A DNA stretch of 64,000 nucleotides from positions 3,224,001 through 3,288,000 of the forward strand of contig NZ_LWLN01000001.1 of NCBI RefSeq assembly GCF_001953745.1, read 5' to 3'. Position 1 is the first letter of the stretch. Every line of letters starts with the position of its first letter. Under the pieces are notes generated by a model. The model made no database searches, had not been told where the DNA came from, and worked only from the letters and a program-made list of their open reading frames with translations. Shown here in pieces: positions 35,092 to 44,203 of this stretch. A program made the position numbers and the translations under genes. This stretch comes from Natrinema saccharevitans. Lineage in GTDB: Archaea; Halobacteriota; Halobacteria; Halobacteriales; Natrialbaceae.

Positions 35092-36588
35092 ATGCGGATT
35101 CGCGTCGACTGGCGCTCGAGTTGTAGTCTCACCGGGACGGTACTGAAGTGGCTCGCCGTCCCGCTCGGCGGCCCGCTCGTACTCGCACTCCTCGACGGCG
35201 ACGATCCGCTCCCGTTTCTCGTCACGATCGCCGTCACCGTCGGTCTCGGAGCCGGCCTCGAGGCGCTGGCCGACGAGCGAGAGATTCGACAGCGGGAGGC
35301 GTTTCTGATGGTCGCGCTGACGTGGCTTGGCGTCGCGCTGATCGGGTCGCTCCCGTTTCTCGTCGCCGGTGACGGCGTCCTCGCGCGGCCGGTCAACGCC
35401 GTCTTCGAGAGTACCAGCGGCGTGACCACGACCGGCGCGACCGTGATCGCGGACTTTTCCGCCCACTCGCGGGCGATCATGCTCTGGCGGGCGATCCTCC
35501 AGTGGCTCGGCGGCCTCGGGATCCTGATCGTCGCGATCGGGCTGTTCTCGCACCTGCTCGTCGGCGGTGCCCAGTTGATGGAGACCGAAACGCAGACGCG
35601 AAACGTCCGCAAGCTCCGCCCTCACCTCGACGAGACTGCCCGCCTCATCTGGAGCATCTACATCGGCCTGACGGCGCTGACGACGCTCGTTCTGGTCGCG
35701 CTGTCGCTCGTCGGGCTCGCGCCCGAGATGGACCTCTACAACGCCGTCGCCCACGCGCTGACCAGCGTCTCGACCGCCGGCTTCTCGCCCCAGCCCGACA
35801 GCGTCGGCGCGTTCTCCCCGGCGGTCCAGTGGACGCTCATTCCCGTCATGATCGTCGGCGCGACCAACTTCGTGTTGCTCTATGCGATCACGCGGGGCGA
35901 CTTTCGCCGCCCCTTCGAGTCGGCCGAATTCCGCTTTTATGCCGGTCTGCTCGCGACGGTGACGGCGATCGTCATCGCGACGCTCGTCCTCGATCCGGAC
36001 CTCGCGATGGGGCTCGAGCCGACCGTTCGCCACGGGCTGTTCAACGTGGTGTCGATTGTGACGACGACGGGATACGCCTCGGCGAACTTCGATCTCTGGT
36101 CGCCCGGCGCGAAGCACATGCTGTTTCTGTGTATGTTCACCGGCGGAATGGCGGGCTCGACGACGTGTTCGATCAAGTCGTTACGGTGGCTGGTGGTACT
36201 CAAGGCCTTTCGCCGGAACCTGTTTACCGCCATCCACCCGGACGCGGTGCGACCGATTCGGCTCGACGACTCCGTCGTCGACGAGGAGACGGTCGGCGAC
36301 GTCTTCACCTACGTCACTCTCGCGCTGGTCATCTTCTTCCTGTTGACGGTCGTGATCGTCGTCGACGCCGCTCGCGTCGGGTCGCCGGTCGACGAGTTCG
36401 ACGCCCTCGGCGCGGCCGCATCGATCTTTCTCAACATCGGCCCCGCGTTCGGCGTCGCCGGCCCGTTCGACAACTACCTGGCGTTCTCGCCGCTGACCCG
36501 CGCGATCATGATCGTCATGATGTGGATCGGCCGTATCGAGATCATTCCCGTCCTCGTGCTGTTGACGCCGGAGTTCTGGCGGTCCTAA
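35092..36588 (+). CDS. trkH: Potassium uptake protein TrkH family
   Basis: A 498-aa membrane channel protein starting MRIRVDWRSSCSLTGTVL at 35092. It has the four P-loop half-filters that line the K+ pore: STSGVTTTGATV (1), TSVSTAGFSPQ (2), SIVTTTGYASANF (3) and NIGPAFGVAG (4). It imports K+ together with a TrkA-type regulator; high cytoplasmic K+ is how these organisms balance salt. No trkA gene is adjacent. Length and motif order are normal. A hairpin follows the stop. Confidence 0.93.
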   Translation: MRIRVDWRSSCSLTGTVLKWLAVPLGGPLVLALLDGDDPLPFLVTIAVTVGLGAGLEALADEREIRQREAFLMVALTWLGVALIGSLPFLVAGDGVLARPVNAVFESTSGVTTTGATVIADFSAHSRAIMLWRAILQWLGGLGILIVAIGLFSHLLVGGAQLMETETQTRNVRKLRPHLDETARLIWSIYIGLTALTTLVLVALSLVGLAPEMDLYNAVAHALTSVSTAGFSPQPDSVGAFSPAVQWTLIPVMIVGATNFVLLYAITRGDFRRPFESAEFRFYAGLLATVTAIVIATLVLDPDLAMGLEPTVRHGLFNVVSIVTTTGYASANFDLWSPGAKHMLFLCMFTGGMAGSTTCSIKSLRWLVVLKAFRRNLFTAIHPDAVRPIRLDDSVVDEETVGDVFTYVTLALVIFFLLTVVIVVDAARVGSPVDEFDALGAAASIFLNIGPAFGVAGPFDNYLAFSPLTRAIMIVMMWIGRIEIIPVLVLLTPEFWRS

Positions 36589-36630
36589 ATTTTGCTCTGC
36601 GGGCCGCGCCTAGCGGGCCTCGGCAAAATT
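36588..36630 (+). terminator. Hairpin directly after trkH
   Basis: AATTTTGC (36588-36595) pairs with GCAAAATT (36623-36630) around a GC-rich loop. It starts inside the stop codon of trkH. It is likely a transcription terminator or mRNA 3'-end structure. Confidence 0.45.
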
Positions 36631-36698
36631 CAGTATAAAAGCACCGGAAGACGAAAAGCGTCTTCCGAGCTCTCGTTCACTTCGTTCACGAGAACATT

Positions 36699-36820
36699 CC
36701 TCCCTCCGTTTCGGCTCGCAGAGCGAGCCTCCCCATCGGTCGTCGCCCCGCTCGCTCACTCGCTCACGGCTGCGCCGTTCGCCTGTTCGCGGCGCTTCGC
36801 GCCGCGCAATCGTTCGCTCG
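36699..36820. repeat. Mosaic intergenic palindromic repeat, copy B
   Basis: A non-coding block carrying the same modules as 19551-19680 in a different order: CCTCCCTCCGTTTCG, CATCGGTCGTCG, CCGCTCGCTCAC, a new hairpin ACGGCTGCGCCGT (36766-36778), the identical 19-base palindrome CGCGGCGCTTCGCGCCGCG (36788-36806), and GTTCGCTCGCGG. The rest of the 36589-36929 spacer holds the trkH hairpin and no gene. Confidence 0.65.
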
Positions 36821-36929
36821 CGGTCTGTAATTGGGAGCAGCCTTCCCTCCCCCGTGTCCCACGGCTCTCGCGGCGCTCGAGTCGCGCTCCCGGCCGCCGA
36901 CACCGTCTCTTTCGGTTCGCTCGAGCCGA

Positions 36930-37682
36930 CTACTCGTCACCGTCGACCGCGGTCTGTGCTTCCTCGAGAGTGAAATTGCCCTCGTAGAGCGCGCTCCCGA
37001 CGACCACGGCTGCCGCGCCGGCGTCGGCGAGGTCACGGACGTCCGCGAGGGTCGCGACGCCGCCGCTGGCGATCACCGGGATATCGGTCGCACCGACCAG
37101 TTCGCGGACCGGGTCGGTCGCGACGCCTTCGAGTCGCCCCTCGACGTCGACGTTGGTAAACAGGATTGCGGCGGCACCGAGGTCCTCGTAGCGCTTGGCC
37201 GCTTCGACGGGGCTGATCCCCGCGCCCTCGGTCCAGCCCTCGACGACGACCTCGCCGTCCTTCGCGTCGAGGCTGACCACGACGCTGTCCGGCTGTCGGT
37301 CGCTGATCTCGCCGACGATCTCCGGCGACTCGACCGCCGCCGTCCCGAGGATCACCCGGTCGACGCCCCGCTCGAGCAGATCGACGGCGTCGTCGGCGGT
37401 GCGGATGCCCCCGCCCAACTGCGTGGGGACCTCGACGGCGTCGATCACCGCGTCGATGGCGTCCGCGTTCTTCCGTTCGCCCTCGAATGCCCCGTCGAGG
37501 TCGATCAGGTGCAGCGATTCCGCGCCGGCGTCGATCCACCGCCGGGCGGCCTCGACCGGCTCGCCGTAGGTCTTTTCCGTGCCGCGCTCGCCCTGCACGA
37601 GCTGGACGACCTCGCCGTCCTGAATGTCGACCGCGGGGATCACCTCGAACTCGCCGAATTCGCCGCTCGCGTCGTCGGTCAT
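36930..37682 (-). CDS. hisA: Phosphoribosylformimino-5-aminoimidazole carboxamide ribotide isomerase (HisA)
   Basis: A 250-aa (beta/alpha)8-barrel enzyme of histidine synthesis. It has the catalytic Asp in EVIPAVDIQDGEVVQLVQGE, the N-terminal phosphate loop VPTQLGGGIRTADDAVDLLE, the second catalytic region DRVILGTAAVESPE and the C-terminal phosphate site IPVIASGGVATLADVRDLAD AGAAAVVVGSALYEG. It starts at ATG 37682. A shorter, decayed copy exists at 42070-42588. The 118-bp gap to the divergent transporter gene holds both promoters. Confidence 0.95.
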   Translation of the reverse strand: MTDDASGEFGEFEVIPAVDIQDGEVVQLVQGERGTEKTYGEPVEAARRWIDAGAESLHLIDLDGAFEGERKNADAIDAVIDAVEVPTQLGGGIRTADDAVDLLERGVDRVILGTAAVESPEIVGEISDRQPDSVVVSLDAKDGEVVVEGWTEGAGISPVEAAKRYEDLGAAAILFTNVDVEGRLEGVATDPVRELVGATDIPVIASGGVATLADVRDLADAGAAAVVVGSALYEGNFTLEEAQTAVDGDE

Positions 37683-37800
37683 ACTCGAGTGGGCGTGGCC
37701 GGCGCGAGTAAAGGCGACGGTTTCGGCGAACCGCCATCGCCGCGACACTGTTCCACTTCCGGACAGAATTACTACAAGTGGGGTCGGTGTGGGTCCGTCC

Positions 37801-39663
37801 ATGCCGCTGGTGGCGTTCGATTCGCTCGTCCAAACGACGTCCACGCAGCCCGAGATAACGGCGGACATGCTCGTGGTCTTCGGCGTCGTCGTCCTCGCGC
37901 TCGTGTTCTTTCTCACCGAGCGGTTGCCGATCGACGTGACCGCGATCCTGTTGATCGTGGTGCTGGTCGTCCTCGAGCCCTGGACGGGCGTCGACGCCGA
38001 GACCGGTATCTCGGGGTTTGCGAACGAGGCGACGATCACCGTGTTGGCCATGCTCATCTTGAGCGGTGGCATCAGCCGAACCGGACTCGTCCAAGCACTC
38101 GGACGGCGGATGGCCGCGTTCGCGGGCGATAGCCTCCGCAAGCAACTGTTCGCGACCGTCGCTGCGACCGGCCCGGTGTCGGGATTTTTGAACAACACGC
38201 CAGTGGTCGCACTGCTCGTCCCGGTGGTCACCGACATCGCGAACCGTGGGAACACGTCGCCGTCGAAGCTCCTCATCCCGCTGTCGTACGCCTCACAGAT
38301 CGGCGGGATGCTCACGCTGATCGGCACCTCGACGAATATCCTCGCGAGCGATGTCAGCGCCCGGCTGGGATCCCGGTATCCCGAACTCCACCGATTCTCG
38401 ATGTTCGAGTTTACGAAACTCGGCGTCATCGTCCTCCTCGTCGGGTCGCTGTATCTGATCTTCGTCAGTCACTACCTACTCCCCGCACGCATCCCGCCGC
38501 GGGCGGATTACCTCGAGACATACGATGTCGAAGACTACGTCGCCGACATCGCCGTCGTGCCGGGGTCCTCGCTCGCCGGTCGAACCGTTCGCGAGGCGAC
38601 CGCGGCGCTCGGCGCCAGCATCGATGTCGTTCAGGTCGTCCACGACGAGGGCCGATCGGTCGCGCCCCGGCAGGCGACGCGACTGACCGAAGGTGACGTA
38701 CTCGTCGTCCGGACCGATCGCGACGCCATCGCGACGCTCGAGGCCGTCGACGGGATCGAACCGGTCGGTCGTCCGACCGCCGTCGACGACCTCGCGATCC
38801 CGGCCGACGCGGGCGTCATTACGGAACTGGTCGTCTCGCTTGACTCGCGGCTCGTCGGCGAACGGCTCGACCCCGAGGCCTTCCGCGAGGAGTTCAACGC
38901 GGCGGTCCTCGGGCTTCGCCACCGGGGCGAACTCGTCGGCGACCGCATCGTCGGCACGCGCCTCGACGTCGGTGATACCCTGCTCGTTCAGGCGCCGCCG
39001 GACACGCTCGACCGACTCGCCCGCCGCGACGACGTGATCGTCGCGCGCGAGCCGCCCCGACCCGAGTACCGTGCGGATAAGGCACCGATCGCCGTCGCCA
39101 TCATGATCGGCGTCGTCGCCGTCGCCGCCCTCGAGATCTATCCGATCCTCGTCGCCGCACTCGCGGGCGTCGTCGCGATGGTCGTCACCGGCGTCTTGGA
39201 GCCCAACGAACTCTACGACGCCGTCGAGTGGGACATCATCTTCCTGCTGGCCGGCGTGATCCCGCTCGGCATCGCCCTCGAGGAGACCGGCGGCGCAGCG
39301 TATCTCGCCTGGCTGGTCGTCCAATCGGCGGGGTTCCTGCCGACACTCGTCGTCCTGTGGCTGTTCTACGTTCTGACTGGCCTGCTCACGGAGGTCATCA
39401 GCAACAACGCGAGCGTCGTCTTACTGATCCCGGTCGCGGCGGCCGCGGCGACGGGAATCGGCGCGAACCCGTTCGCGTTCGTGCTAGCGGTGACCTTCGC
39501 CGCGAGTACCGCCTTCCTCGGCCCGATCGGCTACCAGACGAACCTCTTCGTCTACGGACCGGGCGGCTATCGCTTCAGCGATTACGCGCGAGTCGGCGCG
39601 CCGCTGCAGTTGCTGCTGTCGATCGTCACCGTGCTTGGCATCGCGTTCTTCTGGGGCGTCTGA
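37801..39663 (+). CDS. SLC13/divalent-anion:Na+ symporter-type permease with two TrkA-C (RCK_C) domains
   Basis: A 620-aa membrane protein. Two transmembrane halves (MLVVFGVVVLALVFFLTERL ... SGFLNNTPVVALLVPVVTDI; and IAVAIMIGVVAVAALEIYPI ... VISNNASVVLLIPVAAAAAT) frame two cytoplasmic TrkA-C-like domains (VPGSSLAGRTVREATAALGA; ELVVSLDSRLVGERLDPEAF). 'NNTPVVA' and 'SNNASVV' are the substrate-binding hairpins of the SLC13/ArsB superfamily. The substrate is probably a divalent anion such as sulfate or phosphate; nearby PiT genes make phosphate attractive, but that is inference. Confidence 0.88.
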   Translation: MPLVAFDSLVQTTSTQPEITADMLVVFGVVVLALVFFLTERLPIDVTAILLIVVLVVLEPWTGVDAETGISGFANEATITVLAMLILSGGISRTGLVQALGRRMAAFAGDSLRKQLFATVAATGPVSGFLNNTPVVALLVPVVTDIANRGNTSPSKLLIPLSYASQIGGMLTLIGTSTNILASDVSARLGSRYPELHRFSMFEFTKLGVIVLLVGSLYLIFVSHYLLPARIPPRADYLETYDVEDYVADIAVVPGSSLAGRTVREATAALGASIDVVQVVHDEGRSVAPRQATRLTEGDVLVVRTDRDAIATLEAVDGIEPVGRPTAVDDLAIPADAGVITELVVSLDSRLVGERLDPEAFREEFNAAVLGLRHRGELVGDRIVGTRLDVGDTLLVQAPPDTLDRLARRDDVIVAREPPRPEYRADKAPIAVAIMIGVVAVAALEIYPILVAALAGVVAMVVTGVLEPNELYDAVEWDIIFLLAGVIPLGIALEETGGAAYLAWLVVQSAGFLPTLVVLWLFYVLTGLLTEVISNNASVVLLIPVAAAAATGIGANPFAFVLAVTFAASTAFLGPIGYQTNLFVYGPGGYRFSDYARVGAPLQLLLSIVTVLGIAFFWGV

Positions 39664-39779
39664 TGGGTGTTCCCCACAGTAATCTCACACGTTACCCTGA
39701 AATGACAGGACGTCGTCCGTTCCCGTATGGATCGAGTTCGAGACCGACCGGCGACTGCGCTGACGGGGCTGATCGAGCG

Positions 39780-40157
39780 ATGAAGCCGCGCTACATCGAC
39801 GCAATCATCGATCTCGCCTACGGCGGCCTGATTTTCGTCTCGGTCGTTTTGATCGTCGTCGAGGGAACGCGGGTCGGGTTAGCGCTCGGGTTGGGCGTCC
39901 TCGTCTCGTACGCGTTACACGTGATCTGGAAGATGGCGCGCTTCGATCCGGACTGGATGACGGGGGAGATGGAAGAGACGGTCGAAGAGGCCGTCGAACA
40001 GACGATCGGCGAGCAGGTCGACACGGTCCAGCAACGGATCGAAACCGTCGACGAACGGATCGACCGTCGGCCACGCGAGGACGAAATCGAGGATCTCCTC
40101 GAGGAGACGGTCGTCGACGCCGACGAACCGGACGAGACCGGCGACGCCGCTCGATAG
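39780..40157 (+). CDS. Membrane-anchored coiled-coil protein
   Basis: A 125-aa protein starting MKPRYIDAIIDLAYGGLIFV at 39780. It has two N-terminal hydrophobic helices (GGLIFVSVVLIVVEGTRVGL; LGLGVLVSYALHVIWKMA). A long Glu-rich helix with heptad pattern follows (METTVEEAVEQTIGEQVDTV-like run, then QQRIETVDERIDRRPREDEI EDLL). It probably anchors to the membrane and self-assembles in the cytoplasm. It lies between the SLC13 and PiT genes, same strand, in a possible transport unit. No family recognised. Confidence 0.6.
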   Translation: MKPRYIDAIIDLAYGGLIFVSVVLIVVEGTRVGLALGLGVLVSYALHVIWKMARFDPDWMTGEMEETVEEAVEQTIGEQVDTVQQRIETVDERIDRRPREDEIEDLLEETVVDADEPDETGDAAR

Positions 40158-40272
40158 CCCCTCGTCACCGATGCGTTTCGCCGATCGAAATCCCGCGTCC
40201 TGCGGCCGTCGATCCTCTCTGCGTACGAGACGGCATAACGAATATCCGAATCGACGTGATAGCCCTCTCAGT

Positions 40273-41451
40273 ATGGTGTCCGCGTTGCTTCTTGTCGGAA
40301 TTCTCGTCGCTGTTTTCGTGGGGTACAACGTCGGCGGTGCGACGACCGGCCCCGCGTTCGGCCCGGCCGTCGGTGCCGATGCGATCTCGAAGACTGCGGC
40401 CGGCGTGTTGATGACGGTGTTTTTCTTCGTCGGGGCGTGGACGATCGGTCGCCGCGTCGTCGATACCCTCGGCCGTGAACTCGTCCGGGATCCCGGCGTC
40501 TTCACGCTCGAGGCGAGTATCGGCGTCCTCTTCTTTATCGGCGCTGCGTTGTTCGTAGGCAATTTCTTCGGCGTCCCCGCGTCGACGTCGATGACTGCCG
40601 TCGGTTCGATCGCGGGACTCGGACTCGCCGCCGGCGAACTCGACGTAGCGGTCATGGGCGAGATCGCCATCTGGTGGATCGTCTCTCCGTTTATCGGCTT
40701 CTGGGTCTCGCTGATCATCGGCCGCTACTTCTACTCGTGGCTCAACCGACGGCTCGCGATGGCGCGCAGTGAGGGCCCCCTCTACCGGCTCGATCGGTCC
40801 CGTCGCGTTCCGATTCCGGTGCCGACCGAGACCACGAACCGGCGCGAACTGGGGGGCGTGGCGATGGTGATCGTCATCGGCTGTCTGATGGCCTTCTCCT
40901 CCGGGACCTCGAACATCGCGAACGCGGTCGCCCCGCTCGTCGGCAGCGGCGAACTCGCGATGAATCCCGCGATCGTCATCGGCTGTGCCGCGGTCGGGAT
41001 CGGCACGGTCACGATCGCGCGGCGCACCCTCGAGACGATGGGGAACGATCTCACGGAACTGCCGTTGACGGCGGCGATCGTCACCGCGACGGTGAGCGCC
41101 TCGCTCGTGATCTTCCTCTCCGTCATCGGCATTCCCGCGAGTTTCGTCATCATCGCGACGATGTGTATCATCGGTCTCGGCTGGGGACGGGCGACGCGTC
41201 CGATAACGGTGACCGACGCCGTCCGGGGCGAAGGGTCGGTCCCGATCTCCGTCGACGCCCTGACCGCCGACGAGGCGGGCGAAGCGCTGCCGCCGATCGG
41301 CGACGAGGACCCCGAACGGGTTCCCAGCGCGTCCGACCTCTTCGATCCGGCGACGACGGCCCGCGTGGTCCTCATGCAGAACGTCGTCCCGGTCATCGCG
41401 ACGGCCGGCGCGTACGCCACGTTTCGGTTCGTTCCGTTCTTCGGACTCTGA
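40273..41451 (+). CDS. Inorganic phosphate transporter, PiT family (copy 2)
   Basis: A 392-aa transporter starting MVSALLLVGILVAVFVGYNV at 40273. PiT signatures are GYNVGGATTGPAFGPAVGAD (N-terminal repeat) and FSSGTSNIANAVAPLVGSGE (C-terminal repeat). It shares long near-identical blocks with copy 3 (44204-45385), e.g. VPASTSMTAVG and GLGWGRATR, and the same C-terminal cytoplasmic tail pattern (DLFDPATTARVVLMQNVVPV). The two look like products of a local duplication. It imports phosphate with a cation; the direction has not been tested. Confidence 0.9.
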   Translation: MVSALLLVGILVAVFVGYNVGGATTGPAFGPAVGADAISKTAAGVLMTVFFFVGAWTIGRRVVDTLGRELVRDPGVFTLEASIGVLFFIGAALFVGNFFGVPASTSMTAVGSIAGLGLAAGELDVAVMGEIAIWWIVSPFIGFWVSLIIGRYFYSWLNRRLAMARSEGPLYRLDRSRRVPIPVPTETTNRRELGGVAMVIVIGCLMAFSSGTSNIANAVAPLVGSGELAMNPAIVIGCAAVGIGTVTIARRTLETMGNDLTELPLTAAIVTATVSASLVIFLSVIGIPASFVIIATMCIIGLGWGRATRPITVTDAVRGEGSVPISVDALTADEAGEALPPIGDEDPERVPSASDLFDPATTARVVLMQNVVPVIATAGAYATFRFVPFFGL

Positions 41452-41605
41452 CTCGAGGCGCCCTCTCAGTTCGCCGTGCTGGACTCGGGGCCGAGTATCG
41501 CGCTCGGCAGCGCCCGAGGCCGTCTCCCGTACCCGCTCGGTCTTCGATCCGATCCGGGACCGCGCCGCCCTGCGTGTTTATTCCTCTCGGTGTGGAACGG
41601 GACGT

Positions 41606-42031
41606 ATGGTTTCACGCGTTCTGGTTCCGATGGAGGACTCGGAAATGAGCGAACGCGCCCTCGAGTACGCCCTCGAGGTCTTTCCGGACGCCGAGATAAC
41701 CGTCTTACACGTCGTCGGCGAACCGTCCCAGATGTGGGGGTACGCGACGGGACTCGCGCTCGCCGACGATCTCGAGGAGGCGGCGGAGGAACGCGCCGAA
41801 AACGTGTTCGATCGCGCACGCGAGATCGTCGCGGACGCCGGCGGCGACGCAACACTCGAGACCGTGATCGCATTCGGCCATCCCGCTCGTGCAATCATCA
41901 ATCGGACCGACGACTACGAGACGGTCGTCATCGGCACTCACAGCGGGTCCGTTTCGGACCGCATCTTCGTCGGTAACGTCGCCGAGAAGGTATTCCGGCG
42001 GTCTTCGGTTCCCGTCGTGGTCGTCCGGTAA
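41606..42031 (+). CDS. Universal stress protein (UspA family)
   Basis: A 141-aa single Usp domain starting MVSRVLVPMEDSEMSERALE at 41606. The ATP-binding signature G-x2-G-x9-G-S/T is GTHSGSVSDRIFVGNVAEKV followed by FRRSSVPVVVV, so it is of the ATP-binding type. Its position just after a PiT gene matches the common haloarchaeal habit of pairing transporters with UspA proteins, which may tune their activity. It ends about 40 bases before the decayed hisA copy. Confidence 0.9.
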   Translation: MVSRVLVPMEDSEMSERALEYALEVFPDAEITVLHVVGEPSQMWGYATGLALADDLEEAAEERAENVFDRAREIVADAGGDATLETVIAFGHPARAIINRTDDYETVVIGTHSGSVSDRIFVGNVAEKVFRRSSVPVVVVR

Positions 42032-42069
42032 GCCGACGACCTGCCGTTGCCATCGGCCCGGACCGACCC

Positions 42070-42588
42070 GCGTCTCGAGCCGTCCCTCGACGTTCGTAAA
42101 GAGGAGCGTGGCGGCCCCGAGGTCCTCGTACCGCCCTGCGGCGTCCACGGGGTTGATCCCGGCACTTCGGTCCAGCCCTCGACGACGGCCTCGCCGTCCT
42201 TCGCGTCGAGGTTCGCCACGACGCCGTCGGGGTGGTCCTCGCTGATCTCGGTGACGATGTCGGGATCCTCGACGGCCGCCGTCCCGAGGATGACCCGGTC
42301 GACGCCGCGCTCGAGCAGGCCGACGGTCCGAATGCCCCCGCCCAATTGCGTCGGCACGTCGACGGCGTCGATCACCGCGTCGATGGCGTCGGCGTTTCGC
42401 CGCTCGCCGTCGAGATCGACCAGGTGCAGCGACCCCGCGCCGGCGTCGATCCATCGCCGGGCGGCCTCGACCGGCTCGCCGTCGCGCTTCTCGGTACCGC
42501 CTTCCCTCTGAACCAACTCGACGACGTCTCCGTCCGAGATGTCGACCGCCGGAATCACTTCGAACTCGCCGCTCGTATCGTCGGCCAC
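42070..42588 (-). pseudogene. Decayed second hisA copy
   Basis: From a GTG at 42588 the frame reads like the intact hisA: EVIPAVDISDGDVVELVQRE, EPVEAARRWIDAGAGSLHLV, VPTQLGGGIRT, LLERGVDRVILGTAAVEDPD. It has lost two groups of four residues (after DLDG and after GIRT). A frameshift at about 42165 follows GWTE, after which the match continues in another frame (AGINPVDAAGRYEDLGAATL LFTNVEGRLE). The match then stops, so the C-terminal phosphate-binding third is missing. The ATG is replaced by GTG. It cannot make active HisA. Confidence 0.85.
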
Positions 42589-42656
42589 ACTCGAGTTCGC
42601 GAGGGCGGCGCGAGTAGAGGCGACGGTTTCGCGGTCACTGCCGTCTCCGCACCCGA

Positions 42657-43982
42657 TCACGGCGGCTCGCTCCGCGGTCGTCGGGGCGACCCGGACTCGC
42701 GCCAGTCGACCGGCGGCTCGGCTCCGCACAGCCGACGGCCCCACTCGGCCACCCCGACGTCGGCGGGCACCAGCTCGTCGAGTTCGACGAGTCCGTCCTG
42801 AACGAACGGCAGCGGATCGTCCCGGCTCAAGACGTCGAACCTCGGCTGCCGGTAGCAAGAGGCCGCTATCTCCCCGATCGATCGGAGCAGCCCCGGTCGA
42901 TCGACGAGGGGCGATTCGTCGCGATAGAGACTTAGCAAGTAGTTCAGTTCCCCCTTCAGGTAGTGACAGCCGACGCCGTGCTCGTAGTCGGGATCGATCT
43001 CGTCCTCGCGACCGGTCGCGAGCTGCCAATAGTACCGCGGGAAATCGGCCCCCATCTGGACGTTCGCGGACAGCGAGGTCCACATCCGGGGGTTGATCTC
43101 CGTGAGGTAGAACTCCCCCGTCTCGGGGTGGCGCATGTACTCGATACAGGCGAGCCCGTGCCAGTCGAGTTCCTCGAGCAACCGACGCGCGACGTCCTCG
43201 AGTTCCGGGTCGAAGGTGGACTCGCGGTAGACCCCGCCCCCGCCGACGTAGGAGCTCCCTCGGATCTGTTCGTGTTGAAACGTCGCGACGGGCTCGCCGT
43301 GATCGTAGAGGGCACCGACCATGTACTCCTCAGCGATCGGGACGAACTCCTGGACGATCGGCTCGTGGCCGAACGCCTCCCGGAGGCGCGCGCGGTCGGG
43401 CGCCTCCCCGGGCTCGAGGTGTTCGACCGTCTTGTTCCGGACCGCCGCGCCGGCCGTCTCGGCGTCGACGTACTCGTCGACCACCAGATTGTACCGCGAT
43501 TTGACGATCGAGCGCGACTCGACCGTTCCGACATCGCCGACCGGGACGGTTCGCGGGACCGGGACGCCCGCCGCGTCCGCGGCGTCACGCAGGCGGAGTC
43601 GGTCGTGAACGCCCTCGAGGACCTCGAGGGACGGCCAGGGCGTCGCGACGTGATCGGCGAACGCCGCCCGGTGTTTCGAGAGGACGTACGCGTCCTCCTC
43701 GCGAAGCGGGATGATCGTTCGCACGTCCTCCCGGCGCGCGAGCGACCGCAGCGCGTTCGCGTACTCGTCGATCGCCGTCTCGGGGTCCGGAACCAGCACG
43801 GCCTCGTCGCAGTATTTCGAACAGACGGTCTTGGCCGTCGGCGTCTCCGAGGCGACGATCGTGGTGACGCCGGCGTTCGCCAGCGATCGAACGCAGGCGT
43901 CGGAACTCGGGACCGGGGACGCGGAGAGGACGACCGCATCCCCGTCGGTACCGTTCGGACGTGCGGGTGGGGCAGGATCCAT
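42657..43982 (-). CDS. ATP-grasp carboxylate-amine ligase-like protein
   Basis: A 441-aa ATP-grasp protein. The N-terminal pre-ATP-grasp part has VVLSASPVPSSDACVRSLAN; the ATP-binding domain has VPVGDVGTVESRSIVKSRYN (nucleotide Lys) and EPIVQEFVPIAEEYMVGALY; the Mg-binding 'E-I-N-P-R' is YLTEINPRMWTSLSANVQMG. Such enzymes join a carboxylate and an amine through an acyl-phosphate. The family resembles carbamoyl-phosphate-synthase-like ligases of polysaccharide or peptide modification pathways; the substrate is unknown. It sits between the decayed hisA and a PiT gene. Confidence 0.85.
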   Translation of the reverse strand: MDPAPPARPNGTDGDAVVLSASPVPSSDACVRSLANAGVTTIVASETPTAKTVCSKYCDEAVLVPDPETAIDEYANALRSLARREDVRTIIPLREEDAYVLSKHRAAFADHVATPWPSLEVLEGVHDRLRLRDAADAAGVPVPRTVPVGDVGTVESRSIVKSRYNLVVDEYVDAETAGAAVRNKTVEHLEPGEAPDRARLREAFGHEPIVQEFVPIAEEYMVGALYDHGEPVATFQHEQIRGSSYVGGGGVYRESTFDPELEDVARRLLEELDWHGLACIEYMRHPETGEFYLTEINPRMWTSLSANVQMGADFPRYYWQLATGREDEIDPDYEHGVGCHYLKGELNYLLSLYRDESPLVDRPGLLRSIGEIAASCYRQPRFDVLSRDDPLPFVQDGLVELDELVPADVGVAEWGRRLCGAEPPVDWRESGSPRRPRSEPP

Positions 43983-44203
43983 GGACTAGGAGCAACGACT
44001 GCTCCGACGGCGACCGTACTCGTTGTAATAGTGGTGATACAACCGATACGACGCTCCTACGCCGATCGCGTCGTCGCCCGTCTTCCCGTTCGGTGCGATT
44101 TACTTTGTACGGGCGAAGCGCCCGCCGCCGGATTCGCGTCCGATCCCTGAACGGTCCGCTCGAATAGCGTGATTTTTAGGGTCGGCTCTCGTCACGTCCG
44201 AAC

